61,243 nucleotides of DNA. It comes from a virus. Shown piece after piece: positions 1 to 7,643 of this stretch. The notes beneath the pieces were generated by a model. The model was not told where the DNA came from. It saw only the letters and a program-made list of their open reading frames with translations, and did not search any database. Position numbers and translations under genes: made by a program. The stretch is taken from IMG/VR virus record IMGVR_UViG_3300036850_000032, positions 1 through 61,243 of that record. One strand, 5' to 3'. The stretch's first letter is position 1; each line of letters begins with the position of its first letter.

Positions 1-99
1 AACTTGGTCTCGCCAGCGGTGCGGGAACAGATGCAGAAGGATCAGGCGGCCGTGCGACGCTTGGTCTCGACGCCACTTCAGAAGACAGGAACACACTGA
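1..99 (+). CDS. C-terminal end of an upstream gene (partial)
   Basis: Frame 1 is open from the window edge and ends in TGA at 97-99, which shares its last base with the ATG of the tail-fibre gene (TGATG). The 32 residues are charged and helix-like, containing REQMQKDQAAVRRL, like the tail of an internal virion protein. The giant ORF that runs off the far end is the obvious candidate for the same gene if the map is circular. A direct join of the two ends would put it in another frame, so that is unproven. Confidence 0.5.
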   Translation, partial: NLVSPAVREQMQKDQAAVRRLVSTPLQKTGTH

Positions 100-1253
100 T
101 GCCTGGCACGGTCATGCCCAACCCGAAATTCTTCGCGGTGGATGCGAATGGCTCGCCGTATGCTGGTGGGACACTGACCACGTATGCCGCTGGCGGAACG
201 ACACCGCTCGCTACCTTCAGCGATGTGGGATTGGCCACGCCGAACGCCAACCCGGTTGTATTGGATGCCGCCGGACGGGCCACAGTGTTCTTGTCGCCTG
301 CCGCGTATCGTTTCGTTCTGAAGGACTCAGGTGGCGTTCAGATTTGGGACCAAGACAACATCAACGCCACACCGCCGTTCAACGTCGATGTCGATGTCGT
401 GGCCCTGGCCGGTGTCGCCATCGCGGCCGGCGAAGCTGTGTATCTATCAGATGGGAGCGGCGGCCTCACGGCGGGCCGCTGGTATCTCGCTGACTCCGAC
501 AATCCGTACAGCTCGATTCAAGCCGTGCTGGTGGGCATGGCCCCTGCGGCGATTGCGAGTGGGGCCTTGGGCTCCGTCCGCATCCTCGGCCGCATCACGG
601 GACTCACAGGGCTGACCGCTGGGGCCACGTATTACGCCAGTGCCACGGCCGGTGCGATTACCACCACGCGCCCCGTCAACGCGATGATCATGGGCGTCGC
701 GGACTACACCACCACCGCACTGGTGCTGCGCCCGCGGCAAGTGGCGGATGTCGTCCTCGATCGTGATGTTAGCACCACGACGCAAGCGGCGGCAGGCCCG
801 ACCACGCACTACACCTACTCGGTCCCGGGTGGGACGCTCGGCACGCTGGGCACACTGCGGTTCCGCGCGATTCTTGATTTCCTCAACAACACCGGCGTTG
901 ATCGGACCGTCCGTGTCGAAGTCCTGTACGGCGCGACCACGATTTTTGACTCCACGGCCGTAGCCGTCACGACAAGTGCGAGTCGGCGTGGCGTCAAGGT
1001 GGAGGTGGATTTGAGTGCCAACAACGCCACGAATGCGCAGGTGGCCTCAAGTCGGATGGAGATCTATGAGCCCGCCACGGCTTCTGGAGTGGCGGTGGCG
1101 ACGGCCGCGCTCTCGTGGACCTTGCCTGCCGTCCACAACGCTGTTGCTGAAGATTCGACCGCAGCTAAGACGCTGCTGATGCGTTGCACGCTCAGCACCA
1201 CTGACGCCAATCTGGTGGTGCGCACCTTTACCGCCACCTTGGAGTTGCTCTAA
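99..1253 (+). CDS. Tail fibre / receptor-binding structural protein
   Basis: 384 residues. The N-terminal 90 residues contain GSPYAGGTLTTYAAGGTTPL and the NANPVVLDAAGRA motif, a module common at the N terminus of phage tail fibres, where it probably anchors the fibre to the virion. The middle is Gly/Ala/Thr-rich and beta-prone. The C-terminal ~170 residues look like a beta-sandwich. The start overlaps the previous stop (TGATG). Frame 3 is open upstream to the window edge, so a longer N terminus cannot be excluded. Family recognition is by motif only; the receptor is unknown. Confidence 0.75.
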   Translation: MPGTVMPNPKFFAVDANGSPYAGGTLTTYAAGGTTPLATFSDVGLATPNANPVVLDAAGRATVFLSPAAYRFVLKDSGGVQIWDQDNINATPPFNVDVDVVALAGVAIAAGEAVYLSDGSGGLTAGRWYLADSDNPYSSIQAVLVGMAPAAIASGALGSVRILGRITGLTGLTAGATYYASATAGAITTTRPVNAMIMGVADYTTTALVLRPRQVADVVLDRDVSTTTQAAAGPTTHYTYSVPGGTLGTLGTLRFRAILDFLNNTGVDRTVRVEVLYGATTIFDSTAVAVTTSASRRGVKVEVDLSANNATNAQVASSRMEIYEPATASGVAVATAALSWTLPAVHNAVAEDSTAAKTLLMRCTLSTTDANLVVRTFTATLELL

Positions 1254-1573
1254 TGCTGTGGGTCTACCGCACCACCGATAGCGTGTTCCTCCGCGACCGC
1301 GGCACTGAGGATCTGAAGCCAGATGAGGCCGAAGTGGAATTGGACTCGGTGCCGGATGTTGTGCGCGAACGGTTTGAGGCTACGGCTCCGAACAAGCGCC
1401 GACTCGCCATCGCAACAGAGGCGGCGTCGGTGACCGATGTTCAGCGAGACAGCGAGATTGACAACATGAAAGCCTTTCAGGCACTCGCACGGGCCACGCA
1501 CGAACTGAAGACCAATGCGTGGACGCTGGCGCAATTCGGCGCACGCATCAAGCAGATTTACCGGGGCTTGTAG
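1253..1573 (+). CDS. Small protein between tail fibre and holin-type genes
   Basis: 106 residues, acidic N-terminal half and helical C-terminal half, no membrane segment or recognised motif. The start ATG overlaps the tail-fibre stop by one base and its TAG stop overlaps the GTG of the next gene, so it is in a coupled operon. Similar-sized proteins at this site are often fibre assembly or accessory proteins, but nothing in the sequence shows that. Confidence 0.6.
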   Translation: MLWVYRTTDSVFLRDRGTEDLKPDEAEVELDSVPDVVRERFEATAPNKRRLAIATEAASVTDVQRDSEIDNMKAFQALARATHELKTNAWTLAQFGARIKQIYRGL

Positions 1574-1773
1574 TGGAAGACGTTGAGACGCTGAAATGGT
1601 TTGTGTCGCTGGGGGTCGGGGGCATCCTCGCGGGCATGATGTTTTTCTTCTATCGCAAGGACGCCGCGCAGTGGCAGGCGGCCTGGAGAGGACAAAGCGA
1701 AATGCTGGTCCAGGTCGTGAAGGAAAACACGGCAGCAGTGACCGCCCTGATCGAAAAACTGGAAGATAAATGA
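1573..1773 (+). CDS. Small single-span membrane protein, holin candidate
   Basis: 66 residues from the GTG at 1573, chosen because it overlaps the preceding TAG (TAGTG). A longer reading from 1519 would run far into the previous gene. Residues ~7-25 form one hydrophobic span (FVSLGVGGILAGMMFFFY) followed by a charged helical tail. Size, topology and its place in a run of four membrane genes fit a holin or holin regulator. Which member actually makes the membrane lesion cannot be read from sequence. Confidence 0.6.
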   Translation: MEDVETLKWFVSLGVGGILAGMMFFFYRKDAAQWQAAWRGQSEMLVQVVKENTAAVTALIEKLEDK

Positions 1774-2024
1774 CGCGCGTTCTCCTCATCTCACTGTTCT
1801 GGGGCGGGTTCGGGTTCTTGATCGCCGTGGCCATGTGGGCCGTGGTCACCATCACGCGGATGCGGGCCGAGCAGGCGGCAGCAATCGGCATGCTGCGCGT
1901 GCTCGCGGCGAGGGCAGGACTACAGGAAGCGTTAGAAAAGGTGCAGACGAGCAAGGACGCGGCGCACCGAGCGATCAATGACGTGGGCGGCGCGCCGCCA
2001 CCAAATGAGTCAAAAGGGGGCTGA
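1770..2024 (+). CDS. Small membrane protein with coiled-coil tail (lysis cassette)
   Basis: 84 residues. It starts at an ATGA overlap with the previous gene. One N-terminal hydrophobic span (residues ~4-26) is followed by an Ala/Glu/Arg-rich helix and a Pro-rich end. This is the topology of an Rz-like inner-membrane spanin or an antiholin. No lipoprotein partner gene (Rz1) is visible nested within it, so the spanin call is only a guess. Confidence 0.55.
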   Translation: MTRVLLISLFWGGFGFLIAVAMWAVVTITRMRAEQAAAIGMLRVLAARAGLQEALEKVQTSKDAAHRAINDVGGAPPPNESKGG

Positions 2025-2027
2025 CCA

Positions 2028-2207
2028 ATGGACCTCATAGTTTTGGTGTTGGTTCTCGTCGCGGTGGGCTTTGTCGTGTATCTCCTGACGACAAAGATCC
2101 CGATGCCGCCGTACTGGGCTACGGCGATTCAACTCGTGGCACTGCTTTTGATGCTGCTGTTTCTGCTCCGACAACTGGGCGTCTCGTTACCCAATCTGTT
2201 GCGCTGA
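2028..2207 (+). CDS. Two-span small membrane protein of the Thr4/KIPMPP type, holin-like
   Basis: 59 residues. It has two hydrophobic spans (residues ~3-20 and ~33-48) separated by a short polar turn containing TTKIPMPPYW. A two-helix protein with an IPMPP turn is a recurrent phage small-holin or holin-associated type. It begins three bases after the previous stop. Of the four membrane genes here it looks most like a classic class II holin. Confidence 0.6.
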   Translation: MDLIVLVLVLVAVGFVVYLLTTKIPMPPYWATAIQLVALLLMLLFLLRQLGVSLPNLLR

Positions 2208-2219
2208 AACGGTGGTGTT

Positions 2220-2618
2220 ATGGCAATTCCGACTCTTGCGGCCGTCTTACCCAAGGAGGACTCTCCGGGGGACATGCCACACCCCCGGCCACGGAAAGGC
2301 TGGGATATGTCGCCCGCACTGAAAGAGCCGTCACTGACAGATGCATCGAAACTGAGCTTCCCCCTGCAGCTCGTCATCATGATCGCCTCGGCCCTCGGGG
2401 CAGTCTGGGCGAGTCAATATGGCCTGCGGTCGGATGTGCGGGACATCCTCACCCGCATGGAAGCCACGGCGAAGATCGCCGAGATTCAGACCAAGGCGCA
2501 GGAAGACCGGATGACCTCGCTCAACAATGACATCAATGAGATGAAGCGCCGACTGGAGCTCCAGCAGATGCAGTACCAGCAACTCCGCGAAACCGTGTTG
2601 GAAGTGAAAAGGAGATAA
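2220..2618 (+). CDS. Membrane-anchored coiled-coil protein (spanin/holin-associated candidate)
   Basis: 132 residues. A polar, Pro-rich N terminus is followed by one hydrophobic span (~residues 46-64) and a long coiled coil (~70-132, with RMEATAKIAEIQTKAQEDR). An inner-membrane anchor plus periplasmic coiled coil resembles i-spanins. A later ATG at 2307 would give a shorter protein with the same domains. It ends four bases before the next gene. Confidence 0.55.
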   Translation: MAIPTLAAVLPKEDSPGDMPHPRPRKGWDMSPALKEPSLTDASKLSFPLQLVIMIASALGAVWASQYGLRSDVRDILTRMEATAKIAEIQTKAQEDRMTSLNNDINEMKRRLELQQMQYQQLRETVLEVKRR

Positions 2619-2621
2619 CCG

Positions 2622-2834
2622 ATGGGCGATCCGGAACTCAATTGTTTATTGGCGGTGTGTTGTGAGCCTGCGCAGCAAGAAGCCACGCTGGCGAAGGAAC
2701 TGGTGAAGGCGGGCGCGTGTGACAAGGAGTACGCCCCGAAGGCCGCCGCGTGGCTGCTGGCGCAGTTCGATCTCGCGCCGAAGGGGACGCTCCGGCCGTT
2801 CGTGGAAGTCATCACCCGATTGGCGCGGGGATGA
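2622..2834 (+). CDS. Small helical protein of unknown function
   Basis: 70 residues with four Cys in the first 35 (LLAVCCEP and ACDKEY) and a predicted helical C terminus. It is preceded by AGGAGATAACC, a good ribosome binding site. Its TGA overlaps the next ATG (ATGA at 2831). The function is not recognised. Confidence 0.55.
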   Translation: MGDPELNCLLAVCCEPAQQEATLAKELVKAGACDKEYAPKAAAWLLAQFDLAPKGTLRPFVEVITRLARG

Positions 2835-3310
2835 CACTCGACGGGTTCCTGACGATCGACGGCGAGCGCAAGGCGGTCACGCTGGAGATCCCAGCGCTGA
2901 ACCCGCAGGAGGGCGAGCCGGTGATCGCGCTGCCGCAGGCCGACATCATCGCCCACCTGAACGAACTCACGTTTCGACAGCATCCCGATTTCGTCGATCC
3001 GGCGGGCATTGGGTTTGTTGGGAACGGGCTCAGCTACGGGCACCTGTCGGGGAGTCAGGCGCGCGCAGATGGCGGGCGGGAGATGTCCACGTTGATGCAG
3101 TTCAAGAAGGATGAGCGCACGCGGAATGATCCGCACCGCCACGGCGGCGAGATCACGATTCACTGCCGCGATGGCGACATCGAACAGCGTGGGCGCGAGG
3201 ATGGGATGCGGCTCTCGGCGTTATTCCGACCCGGCTATCTCTACGCGAAGCGCATCGTCGTGGATGAAATTGTCGCGGCCCGAGCCTGGCTGCGCGGAGT
3301 GGAAGTGTAA
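2831..3310 (+). CDS. Conserved hypothetical protein in lysis/tail region
   Basis: 159 residues from the ATG overlapping the previous stop. The upstream open reading to 2750 is a shadow of the preceding gene. N-terminal beta-rich segment (FLTIDGERKAVTLEIP), then helix, then a basic His-rich stretch (RNDPHRHGGEITIHCRDGD). No membrane segment. It lies directly before the glycoside-hydrolase-like gene. The function is unknown. Confidence 0.55.
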   Translation: MTLDGFLTIDGERKAVTLEIPALNPQEGEPVIALPQADIIAHLNELTFRQHPDFVDPAGIGFVGNGLSYGHLSGSQARADGGREMSTLMQFKKDERTRNDPHRHGGEITIHCRDGDIEQRGREDGMRLSALFRPGYLYAKRIVVDEIVAARAWLRGVEV

Positions 3311-3319
3311 AGGAACCCC

Positions 3320-4978
3320 ATGAGCTACTTTCCAACGTCCGCCCTTCAACGCTCTGAGCTCGCTGATGCTGCTGCCGCGGCCGTCCCGAACCGTCTCGCC
3401 ATCGCGGAACAGACGAACCGAGAACACCCGAGATTGCTGCGATGGAACACGCCGGCCGCTTGCGCGGAGTATCTCCAGCGCACCCGCGCGGCGATGCCAC
3501 CGGCCGACCGTTTCGGGTTCCTGACAAAGAGCGACGGCGAGGCTGGATACACGCTGCCGAACGGCCATCGGATCGCGCTCGACGTGCTCGCGTTGCCGGA
3601 TGGCAATCGTATCGACATCATCAGCGGCAGCAACAATCACCCGCTACCGGCCGGGCCGTCGTGGCAGGTGATTCCGCCGGAGCACTGGCGGCCGTCCAAC
3701 GTCTACATCGACGGCTCGGCATGGCCGATCTTTGACAGCGGCACGCCTGGTGGTGCTCAGCCAGCGAAGCCGCTCGTCTGCGGGATGGGCGCGTTCCCGC
3801 TGCTGCGCGCGTTGGCAGAGTGGGGCGACGAGATGCAGACAAACGCACGCTTTATCCGCGAACGGCTCCCCGTGAAAGTGTGGCGATGCTTCCTCGACGT
3901 CGAAGGGATCTCGCACATCCGCGGCACTATGCCGGACCCGTGGCGCGACGCTGGGATCGACGGACGCGCGTCGAACTGGAGCGATCGATTCAAGGCCGCG
4001 CTCGACTTCGCCGGCAATGCGGGCGAGCAACTCTGGTGCTGCGTCTACGGCGGGCGCAATCATTTCCCCGAAGCGCACAGCCGGCGCGTGTTTCACGATC
4101 GCATCGTGCAGGCGGCACAAGGGCGCTGGTCGGCGATCTGGGGCTTCGAGATGATGAACGAGTACCTGGTGAATCGCTGGGAACTGCGCGAGGTCCAGGA
4201 CGCCGGCGCCGACCTCCGCAGCAAGATCCCTGCTGGTACCAGACTCGCGCTCAGCTCGCCATGCTTGGCACACGCGCTCACGCCCGATGATCGCGAAGCG
4301 ACGAACGAAGAGATGGCAGCGGCCGTGAACGACGTTGCCGGGCACGGTGCCAGCGTACTCACGATTCACAAAATGCGAGACGCGCGATCCAAGTGGGCCG
4401 ACGCGTTCGCCTACAACGGCTACCGGCCCGATCTGCCGAAGATTGACGGCGAGCCCTTCGGCGATGGAGCTAGCGCGGGCGGCGACACGAGCGACCCGCG
4501 CCTCATCGCGGCGGATGCGCAGCGCACGAGAGATGCTGGCTACGCGCTGCGCATCGAGCACCCAGCATCGTTTTGCATTTGGATGGCGCGCATTCCGTCT
4601 GAGTACGGCCTGCGTCAGTACCGCTTCATCAAAGATGTGCCGCACATCGAAGAGACGTTCCGCCTGCTGCAGACCGTGTACGGCGGCGGCACCGTTCAAC
4701 CCGGCCAGCCAGGAGTACCCGAAATGCCACTACCAGATCGCGGCGACGTGATGCGCGCCATCGATTGGCTGCACGACTTCTACAAAGCGCCCGAAGGCTT
4801 GAAGCGCCCCGATGGCCTGTGGAAGAACGGCCGCCCAGACACCGAAGGGATCGGCGCTTGGGGCTTCGATGTCTACCTCCGCGAGCGCCAGAAAGGCAAG
4901 ACGCACGACGACGCGATCGCGGAAGTCAGACGGCAGATCGAAGCGTCTGACGAATGGAAGCGGAAGCACGCGGCATGA
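3320..4978 (+). CDS. TIM-barrel glycoside-hydrolase-like enzyme (GH-A clan candidate)
   Basis: 552 residues. The centre looks like a (beta/alpha)8 glycosidase: WGFEMMNEY (Glu near residue 280) matches the Asn-Glu acid/base motif of clan GH-A, and KIDGEPFGDG (Glu near 378) is a candidate nucleophile. This is pattern recognition, not an alignment. Residues ~480-552 form a separate C-terminal helical domain rich in charged residues and ending SDEWKRKH. No signal peptide is visible. Next to the putative holins, it could be the endolysin or a polysaccharide depolymerase. No amidase, lysozyme or transglycosylase is seen nearby. Confidence 0.5.
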   Translation: MSYFPTSALQRSELADAAAAAVPNRLAIAEQTNREHPRLLRWNTPAACAEYLQRTRAAMPPADRFGFLTKSDGEAGYTLPNGHRIALDVLALPDGNRIDIISGSNNHPLPAGPSWQVIPPEHWRPSNVYIDGSAWPIFDSGTPGGAQPAKPLVCGMGAFPLLRALAEWGDEMQTNARFIRERLPVKVWRCFLDVEGISHIRGTMPDPWRDAGIDGRASNWSDRFKAALDFAGNAGEQLWCCVYGGRNHFPEAHSRRVFHDRIVQAAQGRWSAIWGFEMMNEYLVNRWELREVQDAGADLRSKIPAGTRLALSSPCLAHALTPDDREATNEEMAAAVNDVAGHGASVLTIHKMRDARSKWADAFAYNGYRPDLPKIDGEPFGDGASAGGDTSDPRLIAADAQRTRDAGYALRIEHPASFCIWMARIPSEYGLRQYRFIKDVPHIEETFRLLQTVYGGGTVQPGQPGVPEMPLPDRGDVMRAIDWLHDFYKAPEGLKRPDGLWKNGRPDTEGIGAWGFDVYLRERQKGKTHDDAIAEVRRQIEASDEWKRKHAA

Positions 4979-5184
4979 AAGGCACCCTGCGGATCTTCGC
5001 GAACGCCAGCGGTGCGGTTCTGTACTGGCACACCGAAGGCGTGGACTACGGCCCACGGGCGAAGACAACCGTCGCGCTGTTTCGCGCACGGCCTTGTCAA
5101 TCGGCGCGTGAGTGTCAACGCCTCGCTGGGCTGCTCAAGACCGCGATGGAGCAGGGCAACGATCCTGCGCTGCCTGCCGCATGA
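4975..5184 (+). CDS. Small hypothetical protein
   Basis: 69 residues from an ATG that overlaps the preceding TGA (ATGA). It mixes short beta strands (TLRIFANASGAVLYW) with a C-terminal helix and has no known motif. It is coupled to the zinc-ribbon gene by another ATGA overlap at 5181. Confidence 0.5.
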   Translation: MKGTLRIFANASGAVLYWHTEGVDYGPRAKTTVALFRARPCQSARECQRLAGLLKTAMEQGNDPALPAA

Positions 5185-5366
5185 ACGGCGAACCGTCCGC
5201 CTGCCCGTACTGCGACACCTCCGCCCGTCCAGAAGAGGTGCAGGTGGCGCGCAAGCGGAAGGACCGCCGGTTTTGGTTCTGCAATACGTGCGGCCATGCG
5301 TGGTCCACCCGATCTGAAGGCGAGCCCGATCGCGCTGGGGAATCACCGTCACCCAACCGACGATGA
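5181..5366 (+). CDS. Small zinc-ribbon protein
   Basis: 61 residues with two CxxC knuckles (CPYC and CNTCGHAW) about 25 residues apart, the usual spacing for a zinc ribbon. The C-terminal tail is polar. It is the last plus-strand gene before the attachment-site region. A nucleic-acid-binding role is typical of the fold but not shown here. Confidence 0.6.
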   Translation: MNGEPSACPYCDTSARPEEVQVARKRKDRRFWFCNTCGHAWSTRSEGEPDRAGESPSPNRR

Positions 5367-5392
5367 TGCGGTGGTCGGGTTCGTCTTCAGGA

Positions 5393-5422
5393 TGGCGGAG
5401 AGCGCGCGATTCGAACACGATT
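5393..5422 (-). other. attP-like 3' fragment of a tRNA-Ser gene
   Basis: Read on the minus strand, this segment gives a T-loop (GTTCGAAT), a 3' T-stem, the acceptor strand GCTCTCC, discriminator G and CCA. That acceptor strand would pair with GGAGAGC, the usual 5' end of bacterial tRNA-Ser. No matching 5' half, D arm or anticodon arm is present, so it is only the 3' end, as expected for an attP core that restores the host tRNA after integration. The integrase stop lies about 150 bases away. The left boundary (CCA at 5393-5395) is clear; the right boundary is approximate. Confidence 0.7.
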
Positions 5423-5508
5423 CGCTCCGTCGTTCACTCCACAAATTCCACGCTAAACCTGTAACAGCCGCTCTCGCAACACGTTACCGTCAATAGCCAC
5501 AAGCTCCA

Positions 5509-5525
5509 GGAGTCGGCGCCACTCC
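5509..5525. repeat. Short palindrome between attP and integrase
   Basis: GGAGT and ACTCC arms flank a palindromic GGCGCC core. It lies 47 bases beyond the integrase stop. It lacks a T tract on either strand, so a terminator is not well supported. An integrase or excisionase arm site is possible. The rest of 5423-5571 shows no gene. Confidence 0.3.
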
Positions 5526-5571
5526 CGACGTGTGCAGTCCGTCAAGCGCGTTCTAACAAGCGCAACTCACT

Positions 5572-6897
5572 CTACGCATTAGACTTGCGGCCTTTCATCT
5601 GTGCTACTGGTCTGATCCGCCGCGCCTTCCGGACGAGCCGATTCTGCCCTTTGGTGAGCCGTGTAGACGAATGAAGTCGCTCCGGGGTTCGCTCCGCTCC
5701 AGACAGTCGCTCCGCACGCCGCACACGGGGAGCCTTCGCAATCACCACGGAGGCGATGTCCACGGCCTGTGAAAGCTGCTCAGCCGCGAGGCGTTGATCG
5801 TCGGCCTCAAGGTGCGTGTAGCCGCGCGTGGTGGCAAAGTCGCCGTGGCCCATGAGCTGCTGATGAAGCAGGGGCGACACACCCAGCCGTGCAAGTAGGG
5901 TAGACATCGAATGCCGTAGCGTGTGGAACGTCACCCCGTGATCGACATCGCGGCCCCACGTCAGCCCCGCCTCAAGCGCGGCGGCTTTCACGGCGCAATC
6001 GATCGTCTTGACGGGGCCATTCCGGTAGAGCACCACACGATGGCTGGCGATCTCAGGATGGCGCTGATAGGCGTCTCGGAGGATCATGTCGAGCTGCGTC
6101 GAGATCGGAGCTACCAAGGGCTCGCCGCGCGCGTCGGTCTTGTGCGCTTGCACCGTGATCACCCGCCGGGCGAAATCGACATCAGACCAGTTCAGCGCCA
6201 GAATATTCGCCAGCCGAAGCTTCGGCGCTAAGGCCGCAATCGCCATCGCCAGCTTGGCATGATACGACGCGTGCGACAGCCACGCCAACAACTGCGGGCC
6301 GGTCACCGTCGCCGTCCGGCGCTTCCACCGCGTCCGGGGCCGATACGAGAACGGGTTGATGCCGACGCCTGACGCTAGATGGCGGTATTCGGGGTGCTGC
6401 GCCAGCCAGTAGAGGCGCGAGAGGGTGTTGAGGTAGTGATTGCGGGTCGACTTCGCCACCCCACGTAGCTGGATCCACGCTTCGAAGTCGCGCAGCCAGG
6501 CCGGATGCTCGATCGGATCGGTGAGCCGGAGATCGTGGTAGGGGCAGGGGTACTCTGGTGTGGGTTCCTCGGGCACCTCGGGACGCGCGCCGAAGAAGCG
6601 GAGAACCACGCGGAGGGTCAGTTCAATGGCCTCGGGGCGCTTTAGGAGCCCGAGGCGTGCCTGTTCCTGCACGAAGGCCATGTAGACGCCAGCCCATTCC
6701 GAGAAGCGTGGCGCGGGCGGCAGGGCTGTGGGATCGAGCTCCAGGCCAGCGGCGCGGCGCGTCAGACTGCGGCGCAGGATGGCCTCGGCGTCCAGGGCGT
6801 CCCGCTTCGTTTCGAAGGCCCGCTTGGACTGGTAGCGGGTTTTGTCGTAGAAGAAGCTCCAGCGCCAGCCCCGCATCTTGTCGAAGTACGCGCCCAT
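5572..6897 (-). CDS. int: Tyrosine integrase (site-specific recombinase)
   Basis: 441 residues from the ATG that overlaps the lipoprotein stop (TGATG on the minus strand); a longer reading frame upstream overlaps that gene and is rejected. The N-terminal ~190 residues hold the arm-binding and SAM-like core-binding regions. The catalytic set is complete: Arg228 (LRLANILALNW), Lys253 (HKTDARG), His325-x-x-Arg328 (HTLRHS), His351 (MGHGD) and nucleophile Tyr360 (TTRGYTHLE). The basic C-terminal tail (~410-441) is unusually long. It should catalyse integration at the tRNA-Ser fragment at 5393. Confidence 0.93.
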   Translation of the reverse strand: MGAYFDKMRGWRWSFFYDKTRYQSKRAFETKRDALDAEAILRRSLTRRAAGLELDPTALPPAPRFSEWAGVYMAFVQEQARLGLLKRPEAIELTLRVVLRFFGARPEVPEEPTPEYPCPYHDLRLTDPIEHPAWLRDFEAWIQLRGVAKSTRNHYLNTLSRLYWLAQHPEYRHLASGVGINPFSYRPRTRWKRRTATVTGPQLLAWLSHASYHAKLAMAIAALAPKLRLANILALNWSDVDFARRVITVQAHKTDARGEPLVAPISTQLDMILRDAYQRHPEIASHRVVLYRNGPVKTIDCAVKAAALEAGLTWGRDVDHGVTFHTLRHSMSTLLARLGVSPLLHQQLMGHGDFATTRGYTHLEADDQRLAAEQLSQAVDIASVVIAKAPRVRRAERLSGAERTPERLHSSTRLTKGQNRLVRKARRIRPVAQMKGRKSNA

Positions 6898-7343
6898 CAG
6901 AAGAGGAACTTGAAAATGTTCCCGTCTGAGTCTTTCGCGATGCCAAAGCCGTGGCGTGTCCCGGCACCCGTGACGAACTCCAGTTGGACGGTACGGCCGG
7001 TGGCGCACGTGGCTAGCCCTTGGCCCGGATTCTGGCTACCGCCGGGCGACACCGTGAGCGCGGACAGGTAAATGGCGCCGTATTCAGACATCAGACTGCC
7101 GCTCGTGTAGCCGACACCGGAGCCCGCGGCCGACGCCCAGCGGCCGACACACGCATCGGCAGGAGGCAGGGTAAAGGTCAGCTTGCCTGAGCCGCCGAAC
7201 ATGACGCCATCGGCCTTGACGTTGATGACCGGCGCGGGGCGGGTGAGACTCATGGGACCTTCAACGGGTATCATGGTGGCATGGAGTGAGCAGCCCGCGA
7301 GCGCGGCCGTGAGGACGATGACGGCGAATAGTCTGCGGGTCAT
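6897..7343 (-). CDS. Predicted lipoprotein coupled to integrase
   Basis: 148 residues from an ATG preceded by AGGAG. A basic N terminus and hydrophobic stretch end in a lipobox (LAGC), so the mature protein should be lipidated at the Cys. The rest is a Gly-rich beta-type domain with no recognised family. Its TGA overlaps the integrase ATG, so the two are co-translated. Surface lipoproteins expressed from prophages often block superinfection or alter the host envelope, and this is the main hypothesis here. Confidence 0.7.
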   Translation of the reverse strand: MTRRLFAVIVLTAALAGCSLHATMIPVEGPMSLTRPAPVINVKADGVMFGGSGKLTFTLPPADACVGRWASAAGSGVGYTSGSLMSEYGAIYLSALTVSPGGSQNPGQGLATCATGRTVQLEFVTGAGTRHGFGIAKDSDGNIFKFLF

Positions 7344-7437
7344 GGGGTCTGCTCCTGTCAGGTTCACAGAATTTCAAACGGTCACTACGGCTGATAACGT
7401 GTCTCGGATGGACAGCTTGTGGCGGTCGAACGGATGC

Positions 7438-7536
7438 TTACCATTCTCGATCTTGACTGTTCCGTATGTAGACAATTAGCATGAGTCCGTTTCCGCACGC
7501 TGGGTTGTTTGCCCTCCCCATCACCACCGGCGACAT
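7438..7536 (-). CDS. Tiny ORF coupled downstream of repressor (doubtful)
   Basis: 32 codons. The start overlaps the previous tiny ORF by one base (TGATG). Composition is not diagnostic. A different frame of the same stretch (TTG start, containing KIENGKHPFDRHKLS) looks at least as protein-like, so the true reading is uncertain. From here to 7343 only a leader with an AGGAG site for the lipoprotein is seen. Confidence 0.2.
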   Translation of the reverse strand: MSPVVMGRANNPACGNGLMLIVYIRNSQDREW

Positions 7537-7643
7537 CAGCCGATGATCCTGAGAGGAGCGTCGGTCATGGCGTCGTTGCCCCCGCGTCGTCGAGCCGCAG
7601 ACCTGCTGTTTTCCACGCTCAAGCCATCACAGCAGCGGCTCAT
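7536..7643 (-). CDS. Tiny ORF overlapping repressor stop (doubtful)
   Basis: 35 codons on the minus strand whose ATG overlaps the repressor TGA (ATGA). Arg-rich, no known motif. The only support is its coupled position in the repressor-to-integrase transcript. Confidence 0.25.
   Translation of the reverse strand: MSRCCDGLSVENSRSAARRRGGNDAMTDAPLRIIG

Noticed and set aside
1250-2038. Minus-strand 262-codon ORF
   Set aside because: Antisense to four coupled plus-strand genes; Pro/Arg/Ser-rich shadow composition and no ribosome site.
2750-2830. Upstream extension of the 2831 gene
   Set aside because: It would overlap nearly half of the preceding gene; the ATGA overlap at 2831 is the better start.
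3644-4699. Minus-strand 351-codon ORF
   Set aside because: Lies wholly opposite the glycosidase-like gene; typical GC-rich antisense shadow.
5393-5480. Complete tRNA gene
   Set aside because: Only the 3' part is present; no D arm, anticodon arm or 5' acceptor strand.
5509-5525. Integrase terminator
   Set aside because: The palindrome lacks a T tract in both directions.
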